From: Betaproteobacteria bacterium
Lineage (GTDB): Bacteria; Pseudomonadota; Gammaproteobacteria; Burkholderiales; SG8-41
DNA length: 39,369 nucleotides
Assembly: GCA_025363575.1 (NCBI GenBank)
Contig: JANYDM010000087.1
Span: 1 to 39,369 of the forward strand
Direction of reading: 5' to 3'
Shown one piece after another: positions 9,805-20,304 of the stretch. The translations under genes were made by a program, and so were the position numbers. Every line of letters starts with the position of its first letter. Position 1 is the first letter of the stretch. The notes beneath the pieces are model-generated. The model was given only the letters and a program-made list of their open reading frames with translations, had not been told where the DNA came from and made no database searches.

Positions 9805-10847
9805 GGCTTGCTCCCTTCATCTGTCACGACCCTGCGTTCCAGTTCGCGCACGCGCTGCGCGAGTTCATCGAGCTTGCGCAGCTGAGCGGCATTTTTCAAC
9901 CATCGCTCGTGCGTCGAGAACGGATACACGCCGGTATACGTGCCGGGCTTATCGAGCGACTTCATGACGAGCGTTCCGGCGGATACGTTCACATTATCCG
10001 CGATTGTTATATGGCCGTATATCATTGCCGCGCCCCCGAGCGCGCAGTTACGCCCTATCGTCGCGCTGCCGGCGATGCCGGCGCAGGCGGCAATCGCGGT
10101 GTGCGCGCCGATTTTCACGTTATGCGCTATCTGTATCTGGTTATCGAGCTTGACGCCGTCGCCGATCACCGTGTCGTCGAGCGTGCCGCGGTCAATCGTC
10201 GTGTTGGCGCCAATTTCGACATCGTTGCCGATTTCGACGCCGCCGATCTGCGGGATTTTTTTCCATACGCCGTCCTCGCGCGCAATGCCGAAACCATCGG
10301 CACCGATGACGACGCCGGCGTGCAATGTGCAGCGCGCGCCTATTCTGCACGCGTGATACACCGAGACGTGCGCGTACAGCGTGGTATCGTCGCTGATCGC
10401 CGTATCGTCGCCGATGACGCAGCCGGCTCCGATCTGCACGCGCTTGCCGATGCGCACCCGCCGGCCAATCACTGCCGTTGCGGAAATGCATGCGGTCTTG
10501 TCCACTCGCGCCGATTTGTCGACCACGGCGGTCTTATGTATGCCGGCAATAATGGCGGCGGCCGGATTCAGCAGCGCTGAAACTTTTGCGAAGTATGCGT
10601 AGGGATTGCTGCAGACAATGCGCGGCGCCGCTGTAGCATCGCGCGCATCCGTCCCCAGGATTACGGCCCCGGCCCGCGACTGCGCAAGCTGCGGCAAATA
10701 GCGCGCCTGCGCGATGAATGTAATGTCGGCGGGCCCTGCCGCCGCGACGGTGGCGACCTGGCTTATTCGTAACCGGGGATCGCCGACGATTTCTCCGCCG
10801 AACCGGTCGACGATATCGCCTAGCTTGTAGGATTTGCGCCCGGTCAT
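9801..10847 (-). CDS. lpxD: UDP-3-O-(3-hydroxyacyl)glucosamine N-acyltransferase
   Basis: Third step of lipid A synthesis: N-acylates UDP-3-O-acyl-glucosamine using 3-hydroxyacyl-ACP. The 348-residue protein has an N-terminal uridine-binding domain (1-100, with [14 protein letters not shown] and ILGTDARDA). A long left-handed beta-helix (about 105-310) follows, with [20 protein letters not shown] and [20 protein letters not shown]. The catalytic His is residue 242 in QIAHNV. The C-terminal helix (about 325-345) is normal. ATG start at 10847. It overlaps fabZ by 4 bp, and a 56-bp gap with no obvious signal separates it from skp upstream. Confidence 0.96.
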   Translation of the reverse strand: MTGRKSYKLGDIVDRFGGEIVGDPRLRISQVATVAAAGPADITFIAQARYLPQLAQSRAGAVILGTDARDATAAPRIVCSNPYAYFAKVSALLNPAAAIIAGIHKTAVVDKSARVDKTACISATAVIGRRVRIGKRVQIGAGCVIGDDTAISDDTTLYAHVSVYHACRIGARCTLHAGVVIGADGFGIAREDGVWKKIPQIGGVEIGNDVEIGANTTIDRGTLDDTVIGDGVKLDNQIQIAHNVKIGAHTAIAACAGIAGSATIGRNCALGGAAMIYGHITIADNVNVSAGTLVMKSLDKPGTYTGVYPFSTHERWLKNAAQLRKLDELAQRVRELERRVVTDEGSKP

Positions 10848-10903
10848 CGCCCGCCCGCAGCGTACCCGGTTAGGGAACCACTCGATGCGGCGGCACGTCC
10901 CAA

Positions 10904-11413
10904 CTACTTCTCGGCCGCTAGAGCTTTCAGGACCCGTTCCGTGATGTCGATGCGCGGACTGCGGTAGACCGCCTCCTGCAATATCAGGTCGAATTTTTCC
11001 GCCTCCGCAATCTGCTTTATGACTTTGTTCGCGCGCTCAAACAAGGCAGCGAGCTCCTCGTTACGCCGCAGATTCAGGTCTTCCCGAAACTCGCGTTGTA
11101 GGCGCTGAAATTCGCGCGTCTGGCGACCGAGCTCGTTCTCTTTGCTGCGGCGGTCGGACTCGGCCATCGTCAAGCCGTCTTTTTCGAGCTGCGCCTGCAG
11201 ATTCTTGATCTGGGTCTCGATTTTGCGCATTTCCTGATCGCGCGGTGCAAACTCTTTTTCGAGCTTCTTGGTCGCGCGCTCCGCCGGCACCGACTCCCGG
11301 TTGATGCGGTCGGCATCGATGAAACCTATTTTCACGTCTGCCGCATGGACGTAAGAAAAACCGCCCGCCAGCAATATCGCGGCCATCATCACTAATGAAT
11401 AAATTTGCTTCAA
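10904..11413 (-). CDS. skp: Periplasmic chaperone Skp/OmpH
   Basis: Periplasmic trimeric chaperone that holds unfolded outer-membrane proteins for delivery to the BAM complex. The 169-residue precursor has a signal peptide with hydrophobic core MMAAILLAGGFSYVHA, likely cut near residue 25. The mature part starts ADVKIGFIDADRINRES and then is a highly charged coiled coil (about 45-140), with repeats of E/K/R such as KLEKEFAPRDQEMRKIE. The start codon is TTG at 11413. It is supported by AAGGAG at 11425-11420, six bases upstream, and by no better in-frame ATG before the signal sequence. It follows bamA by 44 bp, the usual order. Confidence 0.93.
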   Translation of the reverse strand: MKQIYSLVMMAAILLAGGFSYVHAADVKIGFIDADRINRESVPAERATKKLEKEFAPRDQEMRKIETQIKNLQAQLEKDGLTMAESDRRSKENELGRQTREFQRLQREFREDLNLRRNEELAALFERANKVIKQIAEAEKFDLILQEAVYRSPRIDITERVLKALAAEK

Positions 11414-11457
11414 CGTCGTCTCCTTACACTTGCATTGAGCGGCCCGGATGCGCCTGC

Positions 11458-13737
11458 CTAAAACTGCTGTCCGAACTGGAATTGAATTTTCTGCGTCTTG
11501 TCACCTGCCAGCGTCCTGAAGGGTTGCGCAAAACTGAGCTTCAGAGGCCCGAACGGTGAGACATAGGATACCGCGATACCCGCCGCAGCGCGGGTCTGGC
11601 TGAGCGTGTACGTTTCCCCGATCACGCCGGCGTCAACAAACGCCGAAAGGCGAATGGACTTGTCGTTCTGCATCCCCGGGACGGGGAACAGCACTTCGAA
11701 ATTTCCGACCAGCTTGCGGCTGCCGCCCGTGGGGTCACCGTTGATGTCCTTGGGCCCGATATTTGCGGGGTAGAAGCCGCGCACGGACGTGGGACCGCCC
11801 GAATAATAATTGCGGAAGAACGGCAAAGGCTTGCCGGCATAGCCGCCGCCGTAGCCAATTTCGCCATTGAAATAGAACACGAAATTACTCGTGATCGGTA
11901 TATAGCGCTTGTGCTCCCCGCCGAGTTTATAAAATCGCAACGTGCCGCCAGGCAGGCCGGATTCCAGATTCGCGCGGCTGATCGCGCCTTTGGTCGGATA
12001 AATCGCGCTGTCGCGCGTGTCCCTGCCCCAGCCGGCGGTGCCGAGCACCGCGGTATTGCTGTTCCCGAAGGTGTTTACATAGTTGCTGATGATCACCGGC
12101 GCGCCGTCGAATGCCGTTATGCTCGTGTCTTCAAAGCCGAGACCGAATATGACCGTGTCGATGTCGGTAAACGGTATGCCGATCCGCGCCTGCGCGCCGT
12201 TGGTCGAAGTCTGGTAGAGACCGAGGCCGAGTGCGGATGGGTTGCTCTTGCGGTGATAAATGTCGAAGCCGCGGCTGACACCATCGACCGTCCAGTACGG
12301 TTGCGTAAACGACAGCGAATAAACGGTGTTGATCTTGCTCGAATTGATCTGCAGCGACAGATGGTTGCCTGAGCCGAAAACGTTTTGCTGGGTGATCCCG
12401 CCGCTTAGTATCACACCCTCGCTGCCGTAGCCGGCGCCGAACAGGATATTGCCCGTGGGTTTTTCGGTGACGCTGACGTTGAGATCGACCTGGTCGGTTG
12501 TGCCAGGTACGCTGGGCGTTTCGACATTGACCTCGGAGAAATAGCCGAGGCGGTCGACTCGCTGCTTGGATTTCGTGATGTTTTCCGCCGAGTACCAGCC
12601 GCCCTCGAGCTGCCGCATCTCGCGGCGTATGACTTCGTCGCGCGTCTTGGTATTACCGGACACATTGATGCGCCGGACGTAAACGCGGCGGCCCGGGTCG
12701 ACGAAGAACGTAAAGCTGACCTTGCGCGTTTCCTTGTCCAGTTCGGGCACCGCGTTGACGTTGGCGAATGCATACCCCTCGTTGCCGATGCGATCGCTTA
12801 ACAGCTTGGTCGATTCGGTCAGCCTGCTGCGCGAGAAGATCTCGCCGCTTTTTATCTTGATCAGCTTGCGCGCCTCGGTTTCGGGTATCAGCGTCTCGCC
12901 TGCCAGTTTCACGTCCGACACCGTGTATTGCGCGCCTTCCGATACGCCGATCGTAATGTAGACGTCTTTCTTATCGGGTGTAATCGAAATCTGCGTGGAA
13001 TCCGTATTGAACTCGAGGTAGCCGCGGTCCAGATAGTACGAACGCAGGGTTTCCAGATCGGCGGCGAGTTTCTGCTTCGAGTACTGATCGTCCTTGCTGA
13101 ACCATGTCAGAAGGCCAGGCGTGCGCAGCTTGAACAGGCTGACCAGGTCCTTCTCCTTGAATACCTGGTTGCCGATGATGCCGATCTGGCGGATCTTCGC
13201 GACCTCGCCTTCCACGATATCGAACTTAACACCGACGCGGTTGCGCTCCAGCGGCGTCGAGGTGGTCGTGATCTGCGCGGCGTAGCGGCCACGACTGATG
13301 TACTGGCGTTTCAGTTCCTGCTCCGCCTTATCGAGAAGGCCGCGGTCGAAAATGCGGCCATCGGCGAGCCCGACGGCGCGCAGCCCCTTCATCAGGTCTT
13401 CCTTGCTGAATTCCTTCGCGCCCACGATGTCGATCTGGGCGACCGACGGGCGTTCCTGCACGACTACGATCAGCACGCCGCCGTCGACTTCGAGGCTTAC
13501 GTCTTTGAAAAAACCGGTGGCATAGAGCGAACGAATCGCCTGCGCCGCCTTGTCGTCGGTCATCGTTTCACCGACCTTGACCGGCATATAGCTGAAAATC
13601 GTGCCGGCCTCGGTGCGCTGAATGCCCTCAATGCGAATATCTTTGACGATGAATGGATCGAAAGCGTAAGCACCGCAGGCCGCGGCGGCGGCGGCGGCGA
13701 GCACTACGAGTTGAAAGAACCGCGTCAGTTTAACCAT
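11458..13737 (-). CDS. bamA: Outer membrane protein assembly factor BamA
   Basis: Essential Omp85-family beta-barrel that folds and inserts outer-membrane proteins. The 759-residue precursor has a signal peptide ending CGAYA with probable cleavage after residue 25. Five POTRA domains follow, starting FDPFIVKDIRIEGIQRTE (first at about 26-95, the last at about 350-425). A 16-strand barrel ends the protein. The conserved lid-loop motif VRGF occurs near residue 652 (GGPTSVRGFYPANIGP), and the barrel ends with the outer-membrane signature FQFGQQF and a terminal Phe. The start overlaps the rseP stop by 8 bp. skp and lpx genes downstream fit a sigmaE-type envelope module, but no sigmaE promoter was identified here. 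Confidence 0.97.
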   Translation of the reverse strand: MVKLTRFFQLVVLAAAAAAACGAYAFDPFIVKDIRIEGIQRTEAGTIFSYMPVKVGETMTDDKAAQAIRSLYATGFFKDVSLEVDGGVLIVVVQERPSVAQIDIVGAKEFSKEDLMKGLRAVGLADGRIFDRGLLDKAEQELKRQYISRGRYAAQITTTSTPLERNRVGVKFDIVEGEVAKIRQIGIIGNQVFKEKDLVSLFKLRTPGLLTWFSKDDQYSKQKLAADLETLRSYYLDRGYLEFNTDSTQISITPDKKDVYITIGVSEGAQYTVSDVKLAGETLIPETEARKLIKIKSGEIFSRSRLTESTKLLSDRIGNEGYAFANVNAVPELDKETRKVSFTFFVDPGRRVYVRRINVSGNTKTRDEVIRREMRQLEGGWYSAENITKSKQRVDRLGYFSEVNVETPSVPGTTDQVDLNVSVTEKPTGNILFGAGYGSEGVILSGGITQQNVFGSGNHLSLQINSSKINTVYSLSFTQPYWTVDGVSRGFDIYHRKSNPSALGLGLYQTSTNGAQARIGIPFTDIDTVIFGLGFEDTSITAFDGAPVIISNYVNTFGNSNTAVLGTAGWGRDTRDSAIYPTKGAISRANLESGLPGGTLRFYKLGGEHKRYIPITSNFVFYFNGEIGYGGGYAGKPLPFFRNYYSGGPTSVRGFYPANIGPKDINGDPTGGSRKLVGNFEVLFPVPGMQNDKSIRLSAFVDAGVIGETYTLSQTRAAAGIAVSYVSPFGPLKLSFAQPFRTLAGDKTQKIQFQFGQQF

Positions 13738-15094
13738 TCACCAGCCTGGTTATATCGTTATAGAGGGCAAAGGCCATGAGCACAAAAAGCAATCCCATCC
13801 CCACATTCTGTCCGATCTCCATGACCCGCGTGGAAACCGGACTTCCTTTAGCAATTTCAAGCATATAATACATCAAATGGCCGCCATCCAATAACGGGAT
13901 GGGCAACAAATTCAGCACGCCGAGACTGATGCTGATGAGCGCAATGAAAGTCAAGTAGGCCACTGCGCCGATTTGCGCCGACTGTCCGGCATAGTCCGCG
14001 ATGGTAATCGGCCCGCTCAGGTTCTTGAGCGAGACCTCGCCCACCAGCATTTTACCGAGCATGCGCAAGCTGAAGAGCGATGTGTCCCAGGTGCGGGCCA
14101 GCGCCTTGCCCGCGCTGGCGAGCGGCGAATACTGCACATCCACCATATACTGCTTGACCGCTTCGGGATCAACTTTCACGACGATACCGATACGGCCGAC
14201 GACGCCGGAATTGTCGGTTACCGCATCGGGCGTAACCTTAAGCTCGACCACCGCATCAGCGCGCTTGACGGTCAGCCTGACTTCACGCCCGGCGCTTGCC
14301 CCAATCGTAGCGACGACTTGATCCGGCGCCTGTTGGGCCTTGCTGTCGATTGCAAGTATCTTGTCGCCCGCGAGCACCCCGCCGCGGTCTGCCGCGCCAC
14401 CGGGCACCACGCGACCTACAATCGGCGGGAGCGGCGGCTGCTGGCGCGCAAACCCCAGCGCGCGCAAAAAATCGCCATCGAGATCGGCCGGCTTGAGGGA
14501 TGACATCTCCAGCCTGCGGAAGTGAATTTCTGCACGCTCGTTCTGCACCTCCAGACTGACGGCCGCACGGTCGACCGCATATTTGAGCAGGAGCCAGCGC
14601 GCATCCTGCCACGTCGTCACGGGGTCGCCGCCGATCTTGACTATCGTATCGCCGGTCTCGAACTGCGCGTGCGCGGCCGGCGACTCCGGCGTCACGCCGC
14701 CGATGACGGGCCGAACGCCCGGCACGCCGTGCATGAATATCAGCCAGTATAGAAATATTGCCAGCAGAAAGTTCGCCAACGGACCCGCCATCACGATGAA
14801 GAAACGCCGGTAAACGGATTGGCGGTTGAATGCACGCGGCAACTCATGCGGCGCCACCTCGCCTTCGCGCTCATCGAGCATTTTGACGTAGCCGCCGAGC
14901 GGAAACGCCGCGAGCGCCCATTCCGTGCGGTCGCGGCCGAGGCGGCGGCTCGCGATGACGCGGCCGAAACCGACCGCGAAGCGCAGCACTTTGACGCCGC
15001 ACAAGCGCGCCGCCAGGTAATGGCCGAATTCGTGCACGACTATCAACGAACCCAGCGCGAAGCCAAAAGCTATTATTGTCGTCAGTATATTCAT
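13730..15094 (-). CDS. rseP: Site-2 intramembrane metalloprotease RseP
   Basis: Inner-membrane zinc protease that cleaves anti-sigma factor RseA in the envelope stress response and clears signal-peptide remnants. The 454-residue protein has the HEFGH metal site at residues 21-25 in the first membrane segment. Two PDZ domains (about 115-190 and 205-290) occupy the periplasm. A second active-site segment LLPIPLLDGGHLMYY lies near residue 400, supplying the Asp ligand. A final membrane segment GLLFVLMAFALYNDITR ends it. It sits between dxr (23 bp gap) and bamA (8 bp overlap), as in most proteobacteria. Confidence 0.96.
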   Translation of the reverse strand: MNILTTIIAFGFALGSLIVVHEFGHYLAARLCGVKVLRFAVGFGRVIASRRLGRDRTEWALAAFPLGGYVKMLDEREGEVAPHELPRAFNRQSVYRRFFIVMAGPLANFLLAIFLYWLIFMHGVPGVRPVIGGVTPESPAAHAQFETGDTIVKIGGDPVTTWQDARWLLLKYAVDRAAVSLEVQNERAEIHFRRLEMSSLKPADLDGDFLRALGFARQQPPLPPIVGRVVPGGAADRGGVLAGDKILAIDSKAQQAPDQVVATIGASAGREVRLTVKRADAVVELKVTPDAVTDNSGVVGRIGIVVKVDPEAVKQYMVDVQYSPLASAGKALARTWDTSLFSLRMLGKMLVGEVSLKNLSGPITIADYAGQSAQIGAVAYLTFIALISISLGVLNLLPIPLLDGGHLMYYMLEIAKGSPVSTRVMEIGQNVGMGLLFVLMAFALYNDITRLVNG

Positions 15095-15117
15095 CGCACT
15101 CTACTCTCTGGTGGGTC

Positions 15118-16338
15118 TCAGGCAGAAGCGCGCGCGGGGCGCACCGTGTTGCGCGCGAGCCATGTCTGCGCACAGTCGCGCGCGCTCAAATCGGCCGCGA
15201 ACACGTCCTCGATGCCGCTCAACTGCGCGGCCGTCACCGCGGACAGGGTGTGCTCGATCAAGTCCGGAATGCGATCGAAACTCAGTTGCGCATCTAGAAA
15301 CGCGCCAACCGCTACTTCATTGGCGGCATTCAGCACCGCCGGCGCGCTGCCCCCGGAGCGCAATGCCGAGCGCGCGAGGTCCAGGCACGGGAACCGCGCG
15401 GAATCGGTGTCGGCAAAATTCAACTGTCGCAGCGCCGCCAGATCGAGCGACGCAACGCCCGCCTCGATACGGTCCGGGTACGCGAGAGCGAATGCGATGG
15501 GCGTGCGCATGTCGGGATTGCCCAACTGCGCAATCAACGATCCGTCGACGTATTCGACCAAAGAATGAATTACGCTTTCGGGATGCAATACGACCGCGAT
15601 TTGCGCTTCGCCCGCGTTGAATAGCCAGCTCGCCTCGATGACCTCGAGTCCCTTGTTCATCATGGTCGCGGAATCAACCGAGATCTTGCGTCCCATTACC
15701 CAGTTCGGGTGCGCGCATGCTTCATCGGGAGTCACGCTGCGCAGCCGCTCGCGAGGCACGTTGCGGAACGGGCCACCGGACGCAGTCAACACAATGCGGC
15801 GCACGCCGGCGGCCGCGAGGTCGCCGGAAAAACTGCGTGGCAGCGCCTGAAAGACCGCATTGTGCTCGCTGTCGATCGGCAACAAAGTCGCGCCATGGGC
15901 GCGCACGGCCTGCATGAAAACCGGGCCGGCAGTCACGAGCGCTTCCTTGTTTGCGAGCAGCACGCGCTTGCCGGCCTGAACCGCCGCAAAGCTCGCGCGC
16001 AATCCGGCAATCCCGACGATCGCCGCCATGACGGTATCGACTTCGGGCAGTCGCGCGACTTCCTCCAGCGCCGCAGGGCCGTGCAGCACGGTAGTCGCGC
16101 TCCCCTGCGCGCGCAGGCGCGGCTGCAATTGCTCCGCATCCTGTTCCGTGCCAATCACCGCATAGCGCGGGGCGAATGTCATGCACTGTCTCAGCAGCAG
16201 CTCGCTCTGACGATGAGCGGTCAGGGCGACAACGTTGAAACGGTCACGATGTCGCGCCACTACGTCCAGCGTGTTGACGCCGACGCTGCCGGTCGAACCG
16301 AGTACCGCCAGCTGCCGAATTTTCCGCATTCCGGTCAT
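15118..16338 (-). CDS. dxr: 1-deoxy-D-xylulose 5-phosphate reductoisomerase
   Basis: Commits DXP to the MEP pathway: NADPH-dependent rearrangement to 2-C-methyl-D-erythritol 4-phosphate, the source of undecaprenyl units made by UppS nearby. The 406-residue length is typical. The N-terminal NADPH site is LAVLGSTGSVGVNTLDVV (residues 10-27). LLANKEALVTAG is followed by LLPIDSEHNAVFQ with the metal-binding Asp and Glu. TASGGPFRN, the HPNWVMGRKISVDSATMMNK loop and EASWLFN complete the active site. The ATG at 16338 overlaps the cdsA stop as ATGA, indicating coupling. Confidence 0.97.
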   Translation of the reverse strand: MTGMRKIRQLAVLGSTGSVGVNTLDVVARHRDRFNVVALTAHRQSELLLRQCMTFAPRYAVIGTEQDAEQLQPRLRAQGSATTVLHGPAALEEVARLPEVDTVMAAIVGIAGLRASFAAVQAGKRVLLANKEALVTAGPVFMQAVRAHGATLLPIDSEHNAVFQALPRSFSGDLAAAGVRRIVLTASGGPFRNVPRERLRSVTPDEACAHPNWVMGRKISVDSATMMNKGLEVIEASWLFNAGEAQIAVVLHPESVIHSLVEYVDGSLIAQLGNPDMRTPIAFALAYPDRIEAGVASLDLAALRQLNFADTDSARFPCLDLARSALRSGGSAPAVLNAANEVAVGAFLDAQLSFDRIPDLIEHTLSAVTAAQLSGIEDVFAADLSARDCAQTWLARNTVRPARASA

Positions 16339-17144
16339 CGAGTAAATATGAGGGCTGCCAGGGGCATCGCCGCGACTACGCCGTCAATACGGTCGAGTAT
16401 TCCGCCGTGTCCCGGCAGCAGGGTGCCGCTGTCTTTTACGCCGGCGCAGCGCTTGAGCCATGACTCGAACAAATCACCATATATGCTGAAGACCGTCATG
16501 CCCACAAACGCGCCCGCCAGAAACTGCCAGTCATAGCTCATCCACCGGCCGCAATACACGATCAGAGCATACACCGTGACAGTGGCCAACGCACCGGCCA
16601 CGCCTTCCCACGTCTTACCCGGACTGATGGCAGGCGCCAGCTTGCGCCGGCCGAACTGGTGCCCGAAAAAATACGCAGCCGTATCGGCGATCCACACCAC
16701 GCCCAGCAGCAGCAGCAACGTCAGCGGGTCGCGCTGCAATTGCGCGAGCGCGAGCGACGCTGGCAGCAATACCGCAATGCCGGTCGTCGCCAGCGCGAAC
16801 CGGTTGCTGGCGCGTAGCTTGAGCCACAGCCAGCACGGCGCTATCACCACCCAGAATACGCAGCTCAAAACAAATATCGCGCGGTGCACCGCCGCCAATC
16901 CCTGCGCCGTGCCTGCCGCGTCCGGCACAGCGGCGTACCAAAGCAACGCGCCGCCGAGCGTGAGCGTGCCCAGGAACACCATTTCGGCGGTACGATCGAA
17001 CGCCGCGAGCCGTGACCATTCATGGCCGGCGGCGAGCAGGGGTACGATCAGCGCGAGTTGCCACCAGACGGCGGGCAGCAAAAACATCGCCGCCAGCAGC
17101 AGCGGCAGGAGAATTGCGGCCGTCAGCACGCGTTGCTTGAGCAT
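16335..17144 (-). CDS. cdsA: Phosphatidate cytidylyltransferase
   Basis: Integral membrane enzyme that makes CDP-diacylglycerol from phosphatidic acid and CTP, the precursor of all phospholipids. The 269-residue protein is strongly hydrophobic with about eight membrane segments, starting LLPLLLAAMFLLPAVWWQLALI. The family signature is at the C-terminus: SWLKRCAGVKDSGTLLPGHG followed by GILDRIDG, with the Asp residues that bind metal. DTAAYFFGHQFGRRKLAPAI precedes it. It lies 21 bp after uppS and overlaps dxr by 4 bp. Confidence 0.95.
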   Translation of the reverse strand: MLKQRVLTAAILLPLLLAAMFLLPAVWWQLALIVPLLAAGHEWSRLAAFDRTAEMVFLGTLTLGGALLWYAAVPDAAGTAQGLAAVHRAIFVLSCVFWVVIAPCWLWLKLRASNRFALATTGIAVLLPASLALAQLQRDPLTLLLLLGVVWIADTAAYFFGHQFGRRKLAPAISPGKTWEGVAGALATVTVYALIVYCGRWMSYDWQFLAGAFVGMTVFSIYGDLFESWLKRCAGVKDSGTLLPGHGGILDRIDGVVAAMPLAALIFTR

Positions 17145-17165
17145 CAGGCGACGACGGTCCCGCGG

Positions 17166-17954
17166 CTAGCCGCGATGCGCGGCATGTGCAGAGACTTGCC
17201 CTGCGTGGTCTTCGCGCAGCTGTTCGCTCGTGCGCCCGAAGCGCCGTTCACGCTGCTGGTACGAGGCCACTGACATGTTGAAGGCGGCATTGTCGAAATC
17301 GGGCCACAACGTGTCCGTGAAATACATTTCAGTATAGGCAAGCTGCCACAACAAAAAATTACTGATGCGCTGCTCGCCGCCAGTGCGTATGAACAAATCG
17401 GGCTCGGGCGCGTAGGCAAGCGACAGATAAGGCGCAAGGTCCCCTTCGGTAAAATCCGCCGCCAGTGCGGGCTTGTCGTGAAGCATGCGTTTGACTGCCT
17501 GCATGACGTCCCAGCGTCCACCGTAGTTGGCGGCGACCGTCAACGTCAATCGCTTGTTTTCGCGCGTGAGAGACTCGGCGTCGCTGACGAGGTGCCGCAA
17601 CGGGCGCTCGAAGCGCGAAAGATCGCCGATCACCTTGAAGCGCACGCCGTTCTCGTGCAGCTTCGCGACTTCCTGCTCGAGCGCCGCGATAAAGAGCTGC
17701 ATGAGGAACGAAACTTCTTCAGCCGGGCGGCGCCAGTTCTCGCTGCTGAACGCAAACAGCGTCAGGTATTCCACGCCCCGCTCGACGCACGCGCGCACAG
17801 TGCTGCGCACGTTTTCGACGCCGCGCTTGTGGCCGGCGATGCGCGGAAGAAAGCGCTGCTTGGCCCAGCGGCCGTTGCCATCCATGATGATGGCGATATG
17901 ACGCGGCATCGACGCGGCATCCGGTATCGCAATGGTGGAACTGGGGATTACCAC
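17166..17954 (-). CDS. uppS: Undecaprenyl diphosphate synthase (cis-prenyltransferase)
   Basis: Elongates farnesyl diphosphate to C55 undecaprenyl diphosphate, the lipid carrier of cell-wall and O-antigen units. The product is 262 residues. The catalytic motif [15 protein letters not shown] has Asp25 for the diphosphate. [20 protein letters not shown], and [20 protein letters not shown] followed by TLWPDF are the remaining conserved blocks. The start used is GTG at 17954. An ATG at 17909 (MPRHIAII) would remove 15 residues that are poorly conserved in the family, so the N-terminus is uncertain. It sits 20 bp after frr. Confidence 0.95.
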   Translation of the reverse strand: MVIPSSTIAIPDAASMPRHIAIIMDGNGRWAKQRFLPRIAGHKRGVENVRSTVRACVERGVEYLTLFAFSSENWRRPAEEVSFLMQLFIAALEQEVAKLHENGVRFKVIGDLSRFERPLRHLVSDAESLTRENKRLTLTVAANYGGRWDVMQAVKRMLHDKPALAADFTEGDLAPYLSLAYAPEPDLFIRTGGEQRISNFLLWQLAYTEMYFTDTLWPDFDNAAFNMSVASYQQRERRFGRTSEQLREDHAGQVSAHAAHRG

Positions 17955-17974
17955 GGCGCTGCGCTCGCTTGCCC

Positions 17975-18532
17975 TTAGACCGCCATCAGATCGGTTTCTT
18001 TGGCGGCCAGCGCCTTGTCGATTTCGGCGATATGACGGTCGGTCAGCTTCTGCACGTCGTCCTGTGCCTTGCGCTCTTCGTCTTCGGCAACCTTCTTCTG
18101 CTTGAGCAGGTCCTTGAGATGATTATTGGCGTCGCGCCGGATGTTGCGCACGGCGACGCGCGCGCCCTCCGCTTCCTTGTGCACGACCTTGATCAGGTCT
18201 TTGCGACGCTCTTCGGTCAACGGCGGCATCGGCACGCGCACCGTTTCGCCCATCGTCGCCGGATTCAGACCGAGGCCGGCATCGCGAATCGCTTTTTCGA
18301 TCGCCGCCACCATTTTCTTTTCCCACGGCGTCACACCGATCGTGCGGGCGTCGAGCAGGGTCACGTTCGCTACCCCGCCGATCGCCGTCTGCGTCCCGTA
18401 ATAATCGACCATCACGTGATCGAGGATCCCCGTGTGAGCGCGGCCCGTGCGCACCTTGCCGAGATCGTTTTTCAACGCCTCAAGGCTCTTTTTCATCTTT
18501 TCTTCGGTGGATTTCTTGATGTCGGCAATCAT
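17975..18532 (-). CDS. frr: Ribosome recycling factor
   Basis: With EF-G, splits the post-termination ribosome. The 185-residue length is exact for the family. The N-terminus [20 protein letters not shown] leads into the conserved [15 protein letters not shown] segment. [20 protein letters not shown] forms the head domain, and [20 protein letters not shown] begins the return helix of the three-helix bundle. A GGGGAG ribosome-binding site lies five bases upstream of the ATG. It sits 12 bp after pyrH. Confidence 0.98.
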   Translation of the reverse strand: MIADIKKSTEEKMKKSLEALKNDLGKVRTGRAHTGILDHVMVDYYGTQTAIGGVANVTLLDARTIGVTPWEKKMVAAIEKAIRDAGLGLNPATMGETVRVPMPPLTEERRKDLIKVVHKEAEGARVAVRNIRRDANNHLKDLLKQKKVAEDEERKAQDDVQKLTDRHIAEIDKALAAKETDLMAV

Positions 18533-18544
18533 ATGAGCTCCCCG

Positions 18545-19264
<720 letters not shown>

Positions 19265-19268
19265 GAGG

Positions 19269-20171
19269 TTAGCTGGACTGCGCGCCCCCGGCAGCACGCT
19301 TGGCCTGCGCCTGCACCTCGGCAACGAAGTCGTCCTTGCGTTTCTCGAGACCTTCGCCGACGACGTAAAGATAAAACGCGTGGACCTGGGCGCCCTTGCT
19401 CTTCAGCAGCTGCTCGATAGTCTGCTTGTCGTCTTTCACAAACGGTTGTCCGAGCAAAGTCACTTCCTTCAAAAATTTCTGCACGCTGCCTTCAACCATT
19501 TTTTCGACTATGTTGGGGGGCTTGCCAGACTCCGCTGCCTTGGCCGCCGCTATGTCGCGCTCGCGTTTGATGAGATCGGCCGGAATCTGCTCTTTCGACA
19601 GCGCCACCGGTTTGATGGCGGCGATATGCATCGCGATGTCCCGCGCCAGTGCCTCGTCACCGCACGTGATATCGAGCAGCACACCGACTTTGGCGCCGCC
19701 GTGGATGTAAGTCGCGAGGCGGCCGGCCGCGGCCACCCGCGCGAATCGCCGCAGCGAGACGTTTTCGCCGATTTTCCCGACTAGCGCCTTGCGCACCTCT
19801 TCAACGGTCGCGCCGTCGAGCGTCGACGCGGCCAATGCAGCGACATCGGCGGGGTTGACGCGTGCCGCGAGTTCTGCCGCTTTGTTCGCGAACGCCAGGA
19901 AATCCTCGTTCTTGGCGACAAAATCGGTTTCGCAATTAACTTCGATGATCGCGCCGAGCTTCCCGTCGCCCGCAACGTGCGCCGCAACTATGCCTTCGGC
20001 GGCGACCCGCGCCGAGGCCTTGCTCGCCTTATTGCCAAGCTTGATGCGCAGTATCTCTTCGGCCTTGCCGAGATCGCCATTCGCTTCGGTAAGCGCCTTC
20101 TTGCATTCCATCATTGGCGCGTCCGTCTTGTCGCGCAATTCCCTGACCATACCTGCGGTGATTTCCGCCAT
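19269..20171 (-). CDS. tsf: Translation elongation factor Ts
   Basis: Guanine-nucleotide exchange factor for EF-Tu. The ATG at 20171 gives 300 residues and has a GGAG ribosome-binding site just upstream. The frame is open to 20447 but runs back through the rpsB-tsf terminator region, which is clearly not coding. The UBA-like N-terminal domain carries [19 protein letters not shown] (9-27). The core has [19 protein letters not shown], with the TDFVAKN motif that contacts EF-Tu. It is second in the operon, after rpsB and a putative attenuator. Confidence 0.98.
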   Translation of the reverse strand: MAEITAGMVRELRDKTDAPMMECKKALTEANGDLGKAEEILRIKLGNKASKASARVAAEGIVAAHVAGDGKLGAIIEVNCETDFVAKNEDFLAFANKAAELAARVNPADVAALAASTLDGATVEEVRKALVGKIGENVSLRRFARVAAAGRLATYIHGGAKVGVLLDITCGDEALARDIAMHIAAIKPVALSKEQIPADLIKRERDIAAAKAAESGKPPNIVEKMVEGSVQKFLKEVTLLGQPFVKDDKQTIEQLLKSKGAQVHAFYLYVVGEGLEKRKDDFVAEVQAQAKRAAGGAQSS

Positions 20172-20262
20172 TTCCACTCCAGATTCCGAAAAAAATTCAT
20201 CCACAACCGCTGAACTGCCGCGCGTCGGCGCGATCCGCTTACGGTGCCCGTGCTGTTGCTTT

Positions 20263-20290
20263 AAAAAAAGGGGCATCAGCCCCTTTTTTT
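20263..20290 (-). terminator. Intrinsic terminator/attenuator between rpsB and tsf
   Basis: A perfect hairpin GGGGC-ATCA-GCCCC (20270-20283 on the plus strand) is flanked by A7 (20263-20269) and T7 (20284-20290). On the minus-strand transcript this reads as a GC stem followed by a U7 tract. It lies just after the rpsB stop and about 90 nt before tsf. Because tsf and downstream genes are on the same strand, it likely acts as a partial terminator that reduces distal operon expression relative to S2. The symmetry also makes it bidirectional in principle. Confidence 0.85.
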
Positions 20291-20304
20291 GCGCAAGGTG
20301 TCCG

